Shown: positions 12,151 to 24,240 of the stretch, piece by piece
How positions within the stretch are numbered: the first letter of the stretch is position 1
Layout of the letters: every line of letters starts with the position of its first letter
Assembly: GCA_022747635.1 (NCBI GenBank)
Contig: JAKTNV010000060.1
Location: 341,501-405,500, forward strand
DNA length: 64,000 bases
Direction of reading: 5' to 3'
Origin: Hetaerina americana
Lineage: Eukaryota > Arthropoda > Insecta > Odonata > Calopterygidae
The notes under the pieces: model-generated
Seen by the model: only the letters and a program-made list of their open reading frames with translations
Told to the model about the DNA's origin: nothing
The model's database searches: none
Made by a program: the position numbers and the translations under genes

Positions 12151-12960
12151 TCTCAATTCTCAGGATTGCCAGGGTGTGTTGCGGGTGGATAGCATTTTCG
12201 GCGCCTCGGGAAGAGCGAATCGAGCGGACGTAATTCGTCGTCTCGCCGGCCCGTGACTCGTAGCGTCACGGACGGTGCAAAGGACGAGGGAGCAATTTTA
12301 CCAGCTAATAGGAGAATTGAATTTAGCGCCACTGCCGTGTGTTTCGCGGCAACGGTGGGTAGTTTCGGATCGGTGACAAGGCCCCGGTCATTGACGGCGG
12401 TCCGTTCTTTCACGGAAGGCGCCCGGAAATTCACGGTTTTACGTCCCATCCGACGGGTGTCGTGCCCCGTGAGGCATGACCTCCACGCGGCGACCCAATT
12501 GAGGTCTGAATCCCGCGAAATAGTCGACCGCCGGAGGTCGGGGTATACAGACCCGGGCCCTCTGCCCTGGAAGTCGAGACGCCAGCCGCCGCACGTCCCT
12601 CAACGGATGCGGACGAGGGGCTATCCGGGAGAAGAGAAGGATGTGCGAGGGGGTATTGAGGGGAGGGAGGTGCTTAGTACTGCCCCTCACGTCCCGCGCC
12701 CACATATTGGCAAACTTGTGTCCACTTCCGAGAATTAATATCTGATGGGGAGCGTACGGGGCTGGGTGGGAGTGAGGAAATATTCGGTGAGGGGCGCGGG
12801 CGTCGGGGGACCTCCGCAGGGAAGAGGAATCAGAGACAAAGGGAGGCTTCGCCCCTTCCGTAAAGGATAGACTGCAAGCCCGTTGTAGTCCGCCAAGTTG
12901 GTAGAGCCTCGCGCGGGTGGAGAAGGTGGAATCCAGAAAAGTTACCGACAGGGCACTTCT
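12150..12960. other. CpG island, balanced G and C
   Basis: About 0.8 kb of GC- and CpG-rich DNA. Unlike most islands in the window it is not strongly C-biased on the plus strand. Open frames of 161 codons (plus) and 244 codons (minus, extending to 13173) cross it. Neither translation contains a recognisable domain. Both have the Arg/Pro/Ser composition expected from GC-rich noncoding DNA. Confidence 0.5.
12885..12958 (+). mobile_element. Possible tRNA-like SINE head
   Basis: The segment contains an A-box-like gttggtagagcctcgcgcg, about 30 bp before a weak B-box-like ggtggaatccag. The spacing fits a tRNA. A cloverleaf cannot be drawn with confidence, so I treat it as a possible degenerate SINE rather than a tRNA gene. 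Confidence 0.3.
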
Positions 12961-14540
12961 CCACACTATGAAATAATTATGACAGTAGCACCTTAATAAG
13001 ACACCTTCTGGCAACATTCTGAAAATTGGAACCCGCAAAGCCTCACTCCACATCGGCCAACTCTCCCCATGCACGAATACATTTGCAAGAAAACAAAGAT
13101 GCTCAAGTTGTGATAATATGCTAAAAAGCAATAAGATAACTATATGTAGATCCATATAATTGTCACCCTTCACGTAGATTTGCTATAGCTAAGTGGTAGC
13201 GGCTATTGGATGCATATCCGAAAGTCTCAGTTTCCAATTTAGGGAAGGGTGATACCCCCTATTGGCCGTTCACAGACTTTGTAATGTGTATCAGATACAG
13301 CCATATATGGAGGCGCAGGGTCTGAACCTGGCCTGCCTGTTATCCATGGTGCATACCATTTACGCTAGTACAATCTTCCACTACGAACCCACCCTCTGGC
13401 CAGTGGTTTTGGCTCTTGGTGTACATTTGAAGCAAACTAGGGTTCAGATGATATAAGATGATTTGAACAATATCCAGGGAACGGCGCAATGCTTCTTTAA
13501 GAAGTTATGACGGTAGGTGATAGTAAAGATTTGAGTAAGTATTGTTTCCAAAAGACATTTACTCTAATTCCTAATGGTTGAGTTTCACTCCCTCGTGTCG
13601 GTTTGCAGGTGGAAGTGTACGTGTGGATATTCCGTATTTGGGGACCAACAACAATGCAAGTCATTTAATTGTATGCATGTGCTCCTCGAATAAGAAGGCA
13701 TCCTCTCTTCTACTTTAAGTTGTTCGGAAAAAATGATATTCATCGTCCACATGTGTTCGGAGGACTGGTGCGTGAAGCACCGGTGGAGTGCCACTTGGCA
13801 TTAATTTTCATTTATTCTCTTGAAGCACTTACCAACAGCGTCATTTTCATGGTTGACCGGTGTCTTACATTTTGTGCTTGTATTAGATGACGATTGCGAA
13901 CACTCGATTTATCAGTACTTAAAGCCTACCCTGTATTCTACGTTTATGACCATCGAACAGTCAGATTATTATTTGTGAATTCCTTGTGAGAATGAACGAG
14001 TCCATCATGGATTTTCCGCTGTAAATATTTTTCAGCATCCTTTTGTCTCACCGAAATCACTATCACGCCTTCATTGGTCATACAAAAGCGATACAGATAT
14101 CTGTATATTATACTCTTATGTGCAGCGAATCATTTGCAATAGAAATGTATTAATCGCATTAAAATCGTGCATAGCCTGTTTTCAATCCGAATTACAGTAT
14201 TCTTCGTATATTTTATCATGGGAATGATTTATGAAACACGTATTAGTTTATGTTGCCTTAAAGTATGTAAGCGTTGTTTTCTGGCGTTTTTCATCATAAA
14301 TTGCGTCACTTATTGTGTTGGAAACACTCTCCTCACATGAATGATCGTTATCAAGTAATTTCTATGCCCCCGGAATTTTCTAAAGAAGAATTTAATACAT
14401 AGATGGCAGGATGCATCAGGAGCCGAAGTAGCCAGTGGTGTTGAAGTAACGCTTTCCGTTTCCGTGTTGCCGTTTTGCAAGCTGCTTACCTTTGGTAGGG
14501 ATCTTTCAAAACCTCCCCACTGCACGGTAGAATACCTTTG
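12961..14540. other. AT-rich DNA, no gene recognised
   Basis: Apart from the tRNA-like segment at 13175-13260, nothing is recognised. ORFs are 60-75 codons with no domain. Confidence 0.55.
13175..13262 (+). mobile_element. tRNA-like SINE head, degenerate
   Basis: An A-box (tagctaagtggtagcggct, about 13185-13204) is followed by a weak B-box-like agtctcagtttccaatt at about 13224. The A-box closely follows the tRNA consensus. The B-box is eroded, pointing to an old SINE or tRNA pseudogene. Confidence 0.45.
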
Positions 14541-14544
14541 ATGA

Positions 14545-15010
14545 TGAACGCCCCGCCCCCTACATCTTCCATCTGACATATTTTGCGGAGCGTCCGCTTG
14601 CAGTACGATGCATGCTCGGTATTCATCGCTCCGGTAAGCCACGTAACCGGGCAGTGAAGCACGCCAAGCGTACCCTAATCTCTGGGAGATTGGCCTCGCA
14701 AAGCCTCCCATCCCCCTTCCCTCCCGTCTCGTCCCCCCGCGTCCCACGCCAGATTCCTCCGCCCCCAACCCCCTCGCGATGGATACGTTTTCTTTCTTCG
14801 CGTTGCACTCGCCTCGCCCCCTCCACCTTCCGCCGCCCGCCCCGGCCGATCGAAAGCACTCGGCTCTCCTCCCGTTTATGTCCCGGGCCCGCCCACCACT
14901 TCCCGCCGGCACTCACCCTCGGCCCCTCCCCTCACCCCCTCATCCTGCCCTTTCGACGTTTATGGCGACCGTAAAAGTTCTGCAAATATTCAGTAGTCAC
15001 AAATGAAGAG
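14545..15010. other. C-rich CpG island
   Basis: The plus strand is C-rich from about 14700 to 14950, with runs of ccccct and ccgcccgccccgg. ORFs of 200 (minus), 120 (plus) and 97 (minus) codons overlap across it and are all low-complexity. Confidence 0.5.
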
Positions 15011-15514
15011 ATTTCCGAACTAGACGCGCATAAAAGTAAATCCCACCACTCGGACGGGAAATAGGAAGAAAGGAAGGAGAGGAAAAGAGAGAGAGATGAG
15101 AAAATAATTTGAAATTACGTTAATCGTCTCCAAAGTTTCCTGTCCCGCCGACGTTTATTTTATTTTTTTTTTTAACTCCCCCGGTTTACTCCCGAAGGAT
15201 CCTCGTTGGAAGACGGAAATCGACGAGGAGACGACCAATGATTCTAAGAGTCGGAGAGTGGTAGGCATCCATCCCTCTGCGGCCAATACTTTCTACATCC
15301 GGCGTTGCCGACAGCTGGTGAAAATCTCGTAATCCTGTCAAGTTTTGGGAAATTAATATTAGTCGTGGGAAGTTGAGAAATTATGGATCTGAATTATGCA
15401 TGGATGCATCGTCATTTTTAAAGGTTTTTAGAGTTAAAATCCCCCCCATAACTATGCCGGTAATATTTACTTGAATGTAAATAATGTATATTTCAATTCG
15501 AAGATACTTGGTTG
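15011..15514. other. Spacer with purine tract
   Basis: A 34-nt uninterrupted purine run lies at 15063-15096 (GA-rich, gagagaga). No gene is recognised in the rest. Confidence 0.55.
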
Positions 15515-15870
15515 CAACCCTCCCAATGTTTCCTTCCTAATTCGCACTCACACCCTTCCGCCTTATAGCCTTTCGTCCCTCATTACTCCTAATTTGGCCT
15601 CGTTTTCCTAATTGATTTCTTCCTCACGAATCCCTTATATCGTATCACAAGGCTTGTCCAATCCTTCTGTTTCTTCTTAACCTTATCATGATCCAAACGT
15701 CTATGCTTCCTCCATTTTCTCTTCTACTTCTTCATAATATCTTATTGTAAATGATCATTTGATCTTTAGCATCCGCCTCCTACACCAGGTTCCGAATACT
15801 TCCTTTCTCCTTGGTTTGCTCGCTCAATGACCTCTGTTCCTGATCAACAGAGGGCCATACTATTCATAGA
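15515..15870 (-). pseudogene. Non-LTR retrotransposon RT C-terminal remnant, degenerate
   Basis: The minus strand translates to EVFGTWCRRRMLKI at about 15757-15801 (family pattern AFEMWCYRRMLKI). An EEVEE block follows where NEEVL is expected. Next is KDWTSLVIRYKGFVRK at about 15622-15669 (family pattern K.WIGHVLRHDGF) and a terminal HWEGCNQ-like block at about 15515-15535 (family pattern RW..ATNQ). Stops and frameshifts interrupt all of it. The Cys in TWC and the MLKI wording differ from the WVWRRMEK form at 37.8 kb, so it may belong to a sister subfamily. Only the region after the RT core is present. Dead 5'-truncated LINE. Confidence 0.65.
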
Positions 15871-17158
15871 TGTTTCCGTCATGTTTTTTACTTACTTATT
15901 TTTCACCCACCTCTTCGTGGTGAACGCTCTTGAGGTACGATATTCTCCGAAAGGCATCCATTGAAGTCCTTCTATTTTTTTGTTAGTTGAAAGATTCCAA
16001 TTGTTATAATCTATCTCATCCTAACACCTACCCCCTATCATGTAATATTTGCGTGCGTCTTCTGTCTTCTGCATTCTAGGATTTTAGTTTTCTGTAGGCT
16101 TGCTTTGATATCGTGTCTCTGAACCACTTACCACCATGCATACGTGATCCAGAATATCCATGAAGCTACATAGGGAACTATGAGGAAAGTCTACAATTCC
16201 ATCGAGAAATGCCCTACACATTGGCATATTAAAACACCAGGCCTTAAATCTCAGATTGTATGCAAATAATTGAATTCGTTGTATGAAATCTTCGAACAAG
16301 AAAGGAAAATTGGGGAGGAGATGGCCACAAATATTATCCATTATTAAAATAGAAAGAAAGACTCGTACTTTTAGAATATAGCCACAAATATTGTTCATCA
16401 TACAAATTGTGATATCTATGCGTAGTTTTATTGACATCTAAAATTGATTAAGAGATTCCATTGCGGTTATATTGATTTGAAATTCAGAATTGAAATAGTA
16501 TGAAAATAATTATTTGGAGAGAATCGAATCGGAGTATCGGTTCTAATGTGAAGTCGTGATTTCGTCTACTCCTAAGTACGTACGTATTTCTATTATTCAC
16601 ACCCTCTCCACTTCAAGATTGATTCCATCTCTTGGATGTCTTCGAATGGCATCATTGAACGGCTTGTGTCCAAAATATTCTTATCCTTTGCCCGCACAAT
16701 TCTTCGTGCGTTTTTCGTCTTCACGTGTTTCACGAATCATGATTCGCTCGCCCTACTGCGTATTGTTTTTTTCCGCGTGGAAGCTGTAGTCCTTATTTGT
16801 TGTACTTCATCCTTTGACTTTCCATGCCCCACACCTCGTGTAATTAACCCGCGAAGAATGATAATCACTCAAGGGGAATACATTATTTGAACTCTCTTTG
16901 CCTGCCGTGGCCGAGTCTTCGTGACTAATTTACACTGCGTGATTAAAACACCAATTCTTAATTGGGTGGAAAAAGGGTTGATTTAGCTATGTAATTTTGT
17001 TTCGTTTAGTATTTTCTCTCTATTTCCTCTTACGAACAATGTCCTTGAGTCATTTTGAACATTTTTGCGGTTAGATCAATATACTGGGGCGTTACTTGGT
17101 GGAAATTACTAATATTGGGGAAAAATGACTTCGCATCCATTTTCCCTCACACTCATAT
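15871..17158. other. AT-rich DNA, no gene recognised
   Basis: ORFs up to 117 codons (16084-16437, minus) with no recognised domain. No repeat recognised. Confidence 0.55.
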
Positions 17159-17333
<175 letters not shown>

Positions 17334-18385
17334 TTTATTTGTTTATTTATTTTACCGTTACCTGTTTCAACAATAAATGGTTATGATTACCTAATTATGG
17401 CTATATTTTACGAAAAACTTTGGTAAAATTAAAAGATGCTAGTAGAAATCATATTTAGCCAATATGTGTTCGGGTATCGTGTTACATATTTTCAGCAACG
17501 GAGGAAAGTCCCGGACTGCATTGCATCGAATGACTAACGCAAAAGAAAGAACATTGAAGAGGTGAGCAGATAGAAAAGTGCAATTTGTGGTAACTTAGCG
17601 GTGCTGGAATATGGTTACTCAAATCCATTGAAAAGAAATAGGGCAATGGCGATATTTATTTTTCTCTGAAAATTAAAAAAAGTATGTTCGTTGCATGGCG
17701 GAAAAGCGTTGCCTTTTGGCTCGAGTTTCTACGCATTCGGAAGTTTAATATTTGCGAATTCTTCTCGTGGGGACGGCACGCTAAATGACAGAGCTAAGAA
17801 ACGCTGTAATGTGGAGTCGGTGACATTTCAGTGTGATTGATGAAATTTTCTCCAATGGGCATCCAACCGCATGTCTAACGTTTCTAACGTAATTGGTCAC
17901 GGCTTAAATAAGTAAAGAAAGTGTCCCCATCGCATCATTACTCAACCGCTTTCCCACACCATGGCCTTGGTATCACAAAGGATTGCATCATTAGGTGTAA
18001 AACGTGACAGTTTCATTGATTTTTCTCTTCTCGTTGCAATGGCATAACTGATTTTCCGCCGAATTTCAACCATTTAAGTCATAGGAGTTAGTTCGAGGGG
18101 AGGCGTCCAAGTCAGTCCCAGTCAGTGCGACATATGGATAGGTGGGTCGTTTGTGAGTGGACAGAGTAACTTCTTAACGGCCTAAGAGGGAAAAGAAACT
18201 TGGTATTGGCGTTATTAAGATAATATTTTGACATGAATTATTTAATAACCTTTCATTCGTTGTGAAACTAAGCATTTGTTATATTTATTTAGGTGATATC
18301 ATTGTTCACAAATGAAATTGTGTATATACGTATACATACTCTTTCTAGAAAAGTGTACAGTGCATGAAAGGAATAGAAAAAACGT
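17334..18385. other. AT-rich DNA, no gene recognised
   Basis: No gene, RNA or repeat recognised. Confidence 0.55.
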
Positions 18386-18462
18386 ATTAGATAACTGGTC
18401 ACCCCCCGCCACACGCCCTTGCAGCGGCTTGCGGGGTATTAAGTAGATGAAGTAGATGTAAT
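18386..18462 (+). repeat. Interspersed repeat family B, copy 1
   Basis: The segment reads taactggtcacccccc, then cacgcccttgcagcgg, then gcggggtatt and gtagatga. The same word order recurs at 37.39 kb (taactagt, cccccgtcgcacgtcctagcgg, gcagggtatt, gtagatgc). The shared, diverged arrangement in two distant places identifies a dispersed repeat. Class is unknown. Confidence 0.6.
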
Positions 18463-19194
18463 GAATAATGATCTGTACGCTCAAGTGTGTTCAGAATAGG
18501 GAAATGAAAACATCTAAAGGCTAATGAAAGTGACATTTTTAAATTTTACGACAAATTCGGCCATATGGTTAGTATTAGCAGCGGTTTACAATGATTTTAG
18601 CCGTGAGGATTTTCAAATGATTATCACGATTGGGAATGATTTGTTGTAAGCAGGCCGTACTCGGATGATGTGTAATGATATATTTTTTAACGTGCCGAGC
18701 AATTAAGCCTGGGTCATGTCGCCTCGAAAAATATTGGTCGTTCTCGACTCTTCTCAGCCTGTCGTGAACGAGAGAGGGTCGAAGAGGTGCGTAGGTATCA
18801 TCCGACGAGCTGTATCTCCGTGCGAGTGCTCATTGCTTGCCATCAGATTAGATTTTGCATTCTTAGCATTCGAGCACTCGTAGATATCTGCTACTCATTG
18901 ATGATAGCATTTCAGATTCCATACTTCGTTCTGTCTTCATGTTTTTAGCCTGAGTTTAAGGGACCATATTTCAGGAAGTCATCTTCCATCTTCTTTCTCC
19001 TTATTCTTTTAACACTAGTGATGCGTGTCCAAAAGTTCATTTCTCTCGCTATGAGTTTTTTGTATCTTTTTTTTTACCCTCAACCCCCACCCTTAGCTAT
19101 ACTCTCATTATTTATTTATTTATTCTTAGTCCGAAAACAGCACTTTTTGGCCTTTTACATCGGACTATTGATAGTGATAACAATGGACACGATT
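18463..19194. other. AT-rich DNA, no gene recognised
   Basis: No gene or repeat recognised. Confidence 0.55.
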
Positions 19195-19295
19195 ACGAAC
19201 ACCCGATCTCGTGGTGGAGGAAAACCCACCCAGGCGGGAATCGAACCATTGGATTGGCAGACGTGGCCGTTGCCGCCACCGGGGCCGGCGATTAC
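19195..19295 (-). mobile_element. tRNA-derived SINE head, minus strand
   Basis: The minus strand carries a near-perfect B-box, ggttcgattcccgcc (plus-strand ggcgggaatcgaacc at about 19233-19247). It is preceded by a GC-rich segment with an eroded A-box and followed by tgggtgggttttcctccacc. That trailer is typical of arthropod SINEs and not of a mature tRNA 3' end. Non-functional as a tRNA because no 7-bp acceptor stem can be paired. Confidence 0.65.
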
Positions 19296-19389
19296 TCCAT
19301 ACTATCGAGAACTGTCATATCGTAAAGTCTTCTCTTTGCATTGTTGGTGATATTTCAATTCCGCTATACGAAATGTAATCGTCGGAATT

Positions 19390-19600
19390 AGCCAGTTTTT
19401 GTGGCGGCGAGTTGAGTCCTTGCGTTCTCATCTGGAGGTCGTGGGTTCAGATCCCACCTGGATCGATTTCTCTCATCGTGGGGTATGTAAGTACGTACTC
19501 TTCCTTATTTCGGTTAAAATACCGTATGAAGGTCAACCTGGATCTTAAATGGTTAATTGTAAAAATAAACAATTAAAAATTGCTGAATAGTTGCTTTACC
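19390..19600 (+). mobile_element. tRNA-derived SINE, plus strand
   Basis: An A-box-like gtggcggcgagttgag (about 19400-19416) is followed by the B-box gtgggttcagatcccac (about 19440-19456), whose T-arm has five perfect pairs. The trailer ctggatcgatttctctcatcgtgggg and a ggttaaaatacc word continue for about 100 bp. It lies about 100 bp from an oppositely oriented SINE at 19.2 kb. The acceptor stem is not pairable, so SINE is preferred over tRNA gene. Confidence 0.65.
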
Positions 19601-20279
19601 ATTTCCGATTAATTCATCGCCTCACAATTTCCAGTATAACTGACTAGTTAATTAGGGTTTGGACATTGCTTTTTTTCTGAATCGGAATGTCGGGAAACAA
19701 AAGTCCGCCTGTCGAAGGAGGGCTAAATCTTTCACCCTCGTTATCGTATGTGAGTTCTCAATCCAACTCACCGTTTCGATCTCCCATTCTGTTCCTTTGT
19801 CGGTTCCTGGGCGTCGCCCAGCATCCGATATCCTGGATCATAGATCATAGACATGAGGTGGTTTAGAGTGTGAGACTTCCGTCGCGGGTGCACTGCAATC
19901 CCTGAGGGGGGGATGGCGTGAGGATAGAAGGAGAGGGAGCGTGCACTATCACGTCTCTTCGCAGCATAAATAGTGTCATCAGTAAAATATCCTTAAGTTA
20001 CTGCCGAAACAGCGCACAGGCACCCAAGAGATCTTTCTTTTGAAATAATACTCACGAGAGCGTATCTGATTTCATTGCTCGCGGGGCTAAGTTTCGAGGT
20101 TTTTTCTTTAGCCTCGCGGAGAAGAGAGAGACAAAAAGGTAATCTCTTGCTAATTCTTGAGTGCAGTATCAAATGACAGGGAATAAAAGTGTTTTCCTTA
20201 TGACTTCCAGTCCCGGCCGACACCTCCTTGAGAGTCGTTCTTTTTTTTATCAATGTGAAACCGCTGCCAGGTCGGGACA
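19601..20279. other. Spacer, no gene recognised
   Basis: No gene or repeat recognised. Small ORFs only. Confidence 0.55.
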
Positions 20280-20700
20280 GTTCTCGCTTCTCGGGGAAGA
20301 GGATGTGAGGGAGGGGAGGGGGCATGATGTTACGCTATGGGAGTGTGGGGGGGGGACCTATTCCCCTCCTCCTCCCGTCCCTCTTCCCCGTCTCCCTCCT
20401 CGTCAATCGCTCACTCAGCTGTTTCATCCGCGGCGTGCTCTTCGACCCCCCCCCCTTCCACATCGCCGGCTTCTCAGCGACACTTCACATGGCAGAGGCC
20501 CCCACCCTCAAGTTTCCCCAGGACGGTTTTTTTCGCGAGGACGTGGATGAAGCATAAATTTGGATCCCAGTCTCTTTCTTAAGCGAGTCGCGATGCCTTT
20601 CGCCCGATGGATGAGGATTATGCACGTTCGCCGAGGAGCGTCGCGTCATTGGGCACTAAAAATCTCCACAAAATACTTGCTCAGGCGTCTAGCGGGCAGG
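20280..20700. other. C-rich CpG island with G9 and C8+ runs
   Basis: Short island beginning with a G-rich part (gtgtggggggggga) and continuing into C/CT-rich sequence (cctcctcctcccgtccc). Three overlapping ORFs of 77-129 codons are low-complexity. Confidence 0.5.
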
Positions 20701-22477
20701 TTTTAATTTTCACCTCTAGTGCGTAGACCCGCCGCCAATCGTTTCGTGGTCGTCCTACTATGATTTAAGCCCCTTTGCAGCCATTCCCTCGAGGCGTCAT
20801 GCAGACTGGAGAGCAGGCTAGGCACCATGCGTCATTCTCCCTCATTCTCAAACCGCCTTAACGATAAGTGAGATCTGCAAATGATAGAAACACGTTGTTT
20901 ATGACGCTTTAAGGAGCAACCCAAAGGTTTTAGTGGGAGCTTTAAACAATTTTTCCTGTTACATTACCACTAGAGCTCGCCTCTAAGCTCTAATGGTGTA
21001 TGGCAAAAATGGGCTCAATCACTGGTCACGTGTTTGAACTGTGTGCGTGTCTTTGTGATCTTATCCAAAAATTTTCATTGGATTTCGTGTGCGTCACGTC
21101 CTGCGGGGGCTTAATTATCTTGTAAAAATCGTATTCAGCGCGTTTATTAGTGGGTGAGCGCTTGATAAAAATGTACTCGACTGTCGATGTGTTCATCTTC
21201 CACTAAATAAAACTAAATTTTGAAATGTATAGGTCGCTATTGGCTTTCCAAGGAATAGAGATGTATGCCTCTTTATCATGGCCCGTATTTCATGCCATTT
21301 CTTATGAGGGTTATATAGATGGTAGTGTACTATAGCAAGAGAAATATTTTTGTAATCGGTGCAAAAATTAATCTTCTATTAGTGAGTGCAGGCGACGAAT
21401 ACGATAGTGTACAAATATTTGTAATTTTAAAGGGGAAAAATTGGCTCCATGCAGAAATGAAATACTGGTAATAATATTCAGTTGCTGATGGTGCCATTGG
21501 AGAGTGCATCAATGAACGTACCAAATAGGTCAGCTCCTAAAGAAAATCGTGGGTATTCCATGGTTTAGTTCATTTTTGTGAGTGGTTTTTGCTTTCCCGG
21601 ATAATGGTAACGCGTCTCTGGTTGCTTATTAGACGTCGCACGATTTTTCTAGGTGCTCCTATCAGTCAGATGATAAAATAGCTTCGCCGAAAATCACCCG
21701 AAAGCATTGGCAATCATAAAAGAATAGGCGAATTCATAAGAGGCGCGTGACGAGGGAGCTGGGTTTCATTGTATTTTTTCGGATATATTTTACTTCATTT
21801 GTATGTGCTTTGTGCCCCCAATTTGTGTACTGTGGCCCACAATTTTCCTCTCCAGACGGTATCACACATTGGAGCGAACGGAATAAGCTCTGGTGGAAGC
21901 TAACTTCCCGTTTACTGGGTGATGAAGCCATCTCACTACCAGGGAGTTCCAGCGTAGGGGTTCGTTCTTCCTTGAGTTACCTCACATCCAAAGGGCCGAA
22001 GTGTTCCTCAAGCTATGACAAGTAGGGAGCGGAGGAGTTACGGGAGCCATGGCATCGTACGAACGGCTTTATTATGTTTCACGCTGCGCAAGGCAGATGA
22101 AAGTATTAGTTGCACCACATCTTCCTGGCACTGCAGAAAACTAAATGTTGTACTAATAAAAGCATTATATCCAAAGAAATATTTACAGCGACTCAAAACT
22201 TTTCGCAGAAGGCGAAGTAGAGGGTTCACGCATTTCAACAGGCATCTTCTAGATCTTTTCTGGATCTTGAGAGCGTCAAGGACACCCAGTCAGTTAAAAT
22301 ACCAAATTTAATTGTCGTTTGCATATGAAACCGAAGTAATCGACCCGAGGTTGTTTTTATAGCTGAGCTTAGAACTGATTTCCTACTAAGGTGTATAAAA
22401 CATTCAAATTAGGAGAGCAGTTAGTTCCTTTACCTATGCCGCCTGTGTTGTCCTTGATTGATATCACGTGACATGCC
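20701..22477. other. AT-rich DNA, no gene recognised
   Basis: ORFs up to 98 codons, none recognisable. A tRNA-like word pair near 21000-21050 was considered and judged too weak. Confidence 0.55.
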
Positions 22478-22528
22478 CCCCCCACACATCCTTGCCACAG
22501 TGGGGGGGGGGGCATGTGTGTGACTGGC
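22470..22528. repeat. G/C-run hairpin
   Basis: acatgcccccccccaca and tgtgggggggggcatgt-type arms form an inverted repeat around an approximately 16-nt loop (tccttgccaca). The right arm contains an 11-12 nt poly-G run. One strand can form a long GC stem, and the poly-G arm can enter quadruplex structures. Confidence 0.75.
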
Positions 22529-22719
22529 TTCTATATTCCGTGTAGACAATTGCTTCTTGACCGCCAAATAGACACGTTAAATGCGCTCATATTTAGAATG
22601 CGTTCGACACATCAGAAGAAACGGCACTTTGGAAAAATACGCAATGCAGCTCTAAAGAAGGAGAAACTTGTTGAATGTTTTGAAATAAGGTAAAAAAAGA
22701 GGGAATGTTTTGCCATATC

Positions 22720-22812
22720 GATGACCTCAAAAGTCGCTTAATTGGCTAAATCACTCTACTGGAAGTCGAAGGATCTTGGTACGAATCTCAAGATAAGTGA
22801 ATGAATTTTTCC
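22720..22812 (+). mobile_element. Degenerate tRNA-like SINE head
   Basis: taattggctaaatcactctactgg resembles an A-box region. A mutated B-box, ggtacgaatctc (about 22778-22789), follows after a tRNA-like spacing. Eroded and short. Could be a tRNA pseudogene. Confidence 0.4.
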
Positions 22813-23959
22813 GTGTTAAAATCTCGATTAATTACGTGTGAATGTCAGCGAGTGACTCCGCTAATGTTACTGTTTTTGCAATGTACGCAGTTTCCTCTTC
22901 AAACTTGTCAAACTTCTGAGCATGGGAATCAATTTGACGGCATAGAGAAGCATAGAATCCGTTCACTGAGGGCTCTGAGGGGTTACTTAAAATATTTCAA
23001 AATGTATCATCATGAGGAGAGCATTTTTTCTCATAGTGACCGTATACATACAATATCAGACGAGTCAAACGATGAATAAATCGTGTTGCAAACAATGGCG
23101 TTTTCCTGAAGTCCGTGCCAAACTGCGATATTCTCCTTTCCACTATAATTGATCAATTTTAGCTTTGAAGTAACTGAAGGATTTTATATGGTCTACTCTA
23201 CGCAGTGACAGTGCAGTGAACAAGAACCTAAGAGAATCTTTCCCCAATACCTTCCAGCCTTTACTTTTCCCACCCGTTTTAGGAGTCCCATCAATCTTTC
23301 CATGACGCACAAATATATGTGGACTTTGGAGTTCACCAGTTGTTGTACCGAGGCTTGCGAAAAATACAGAACTATCGCGAGGGAGCAATTATTTGTCGAC
23401 CCATTTGAAACGCCGGCAGTACTGTTCAAATCCTAAATTCCTCTCGTAACTGCACACGGGAGTGTGGGGGGACAGCTTCATTGAATGCAATTTGGTCGAG
23501 CGCAATTTGAAGTTTTTTTCAAAAAAATCTCTCGCGATGCTTACGATACTACTTTTGGTCCATGATCGCCTTCCTATCCTAGTACTGGTTGCTCAATGAA
23601 ATTTTACAGATCAGAATTATAACCTCGTAGTGCAAGACGCTATTTTTTATTGAATTGCATGGTGTTCGCTATGATTGCAAATCAGTGTGTAGATTTAGTT
23701 TTCAAGTGTTCCCATTCCAATAAATTCACTCAATCGCTTTTAAATCACGGATCTCTTCTGTATAACATCTAATACAGCCATCCGGATGATGGCGAATTTT
23801 CCCCCGAGTCAGCATTCGACCTCTCAATCCACCATCCTATCGCGCGTATCTATGCATGTTGTTGTGATGTGCTAACGTGACGGAGAATAAATAGGCCAAC
23901 CCTTAAATGCCACCCTTAAAGTTATTTCCCGTAACTTTTGATGTTCCCATGGTAGCATA
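22813..23959. other. AT-rich DNA, no gene recognised
   Basis: ORFs of 78-92 codons on either strand, none recognisable. Confidence 0.55.
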
Positions 23960-24240
23960 TCCTTTACGCGGCCCGGAATGGTCTTCATTCCGCAATCCTC
24001 CACCCACCCCCCTCTCCGCATGCCCCAGCATTCATTATTCACGCACCCCGGCTCTTCTAACGCCGCGCTCCTTCCTGTGGCGACGGTTGCCACGTCGTCG
24101 CCCCTGGCCATAAAATCCGCGTCGTTACACAAGCGCTGCGGGAGGAGGCGGCTCCTCTGCCGCGACTCTTCCGCTGCGCCTCCCCCGCCCTAGTTACCCT
24201 TGTTTATCCATCCTTCCGCTGCAGTATGTCGCCCCCCAAA
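23960..24240. other. C-rich CpG island, small
   Basis: C-rich on the plus strand, with CpG-rich words near 24050-24190. No coding signal. Confidence 0.45.

Noticed and set aside
12439..13173. 244-codon minus-strand ORF, longest in the window
   Set aside because: Mostly CpG island antisense. The hydrophobic start is followed by featureless Arg/Pro/Ser sequence, and no homology is recognised.
14310..14912. 200-codon minus-strand ORF
   Set aside because: Spans a C-rich island and AT flank, no domain, Arg/Gly-rich composition from the island.
19390..19460. Functional tRNA gene
   Set aside because: T-arm and boxes are good, but no 7-bp acceptor stem can be formed and a SINE-like trailer follows.
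21000..21060. tRNA-like segment
   Set aside because: cgtgtttgaactgtg departs too far from a B-box and there is no A-box at the correct spacing.
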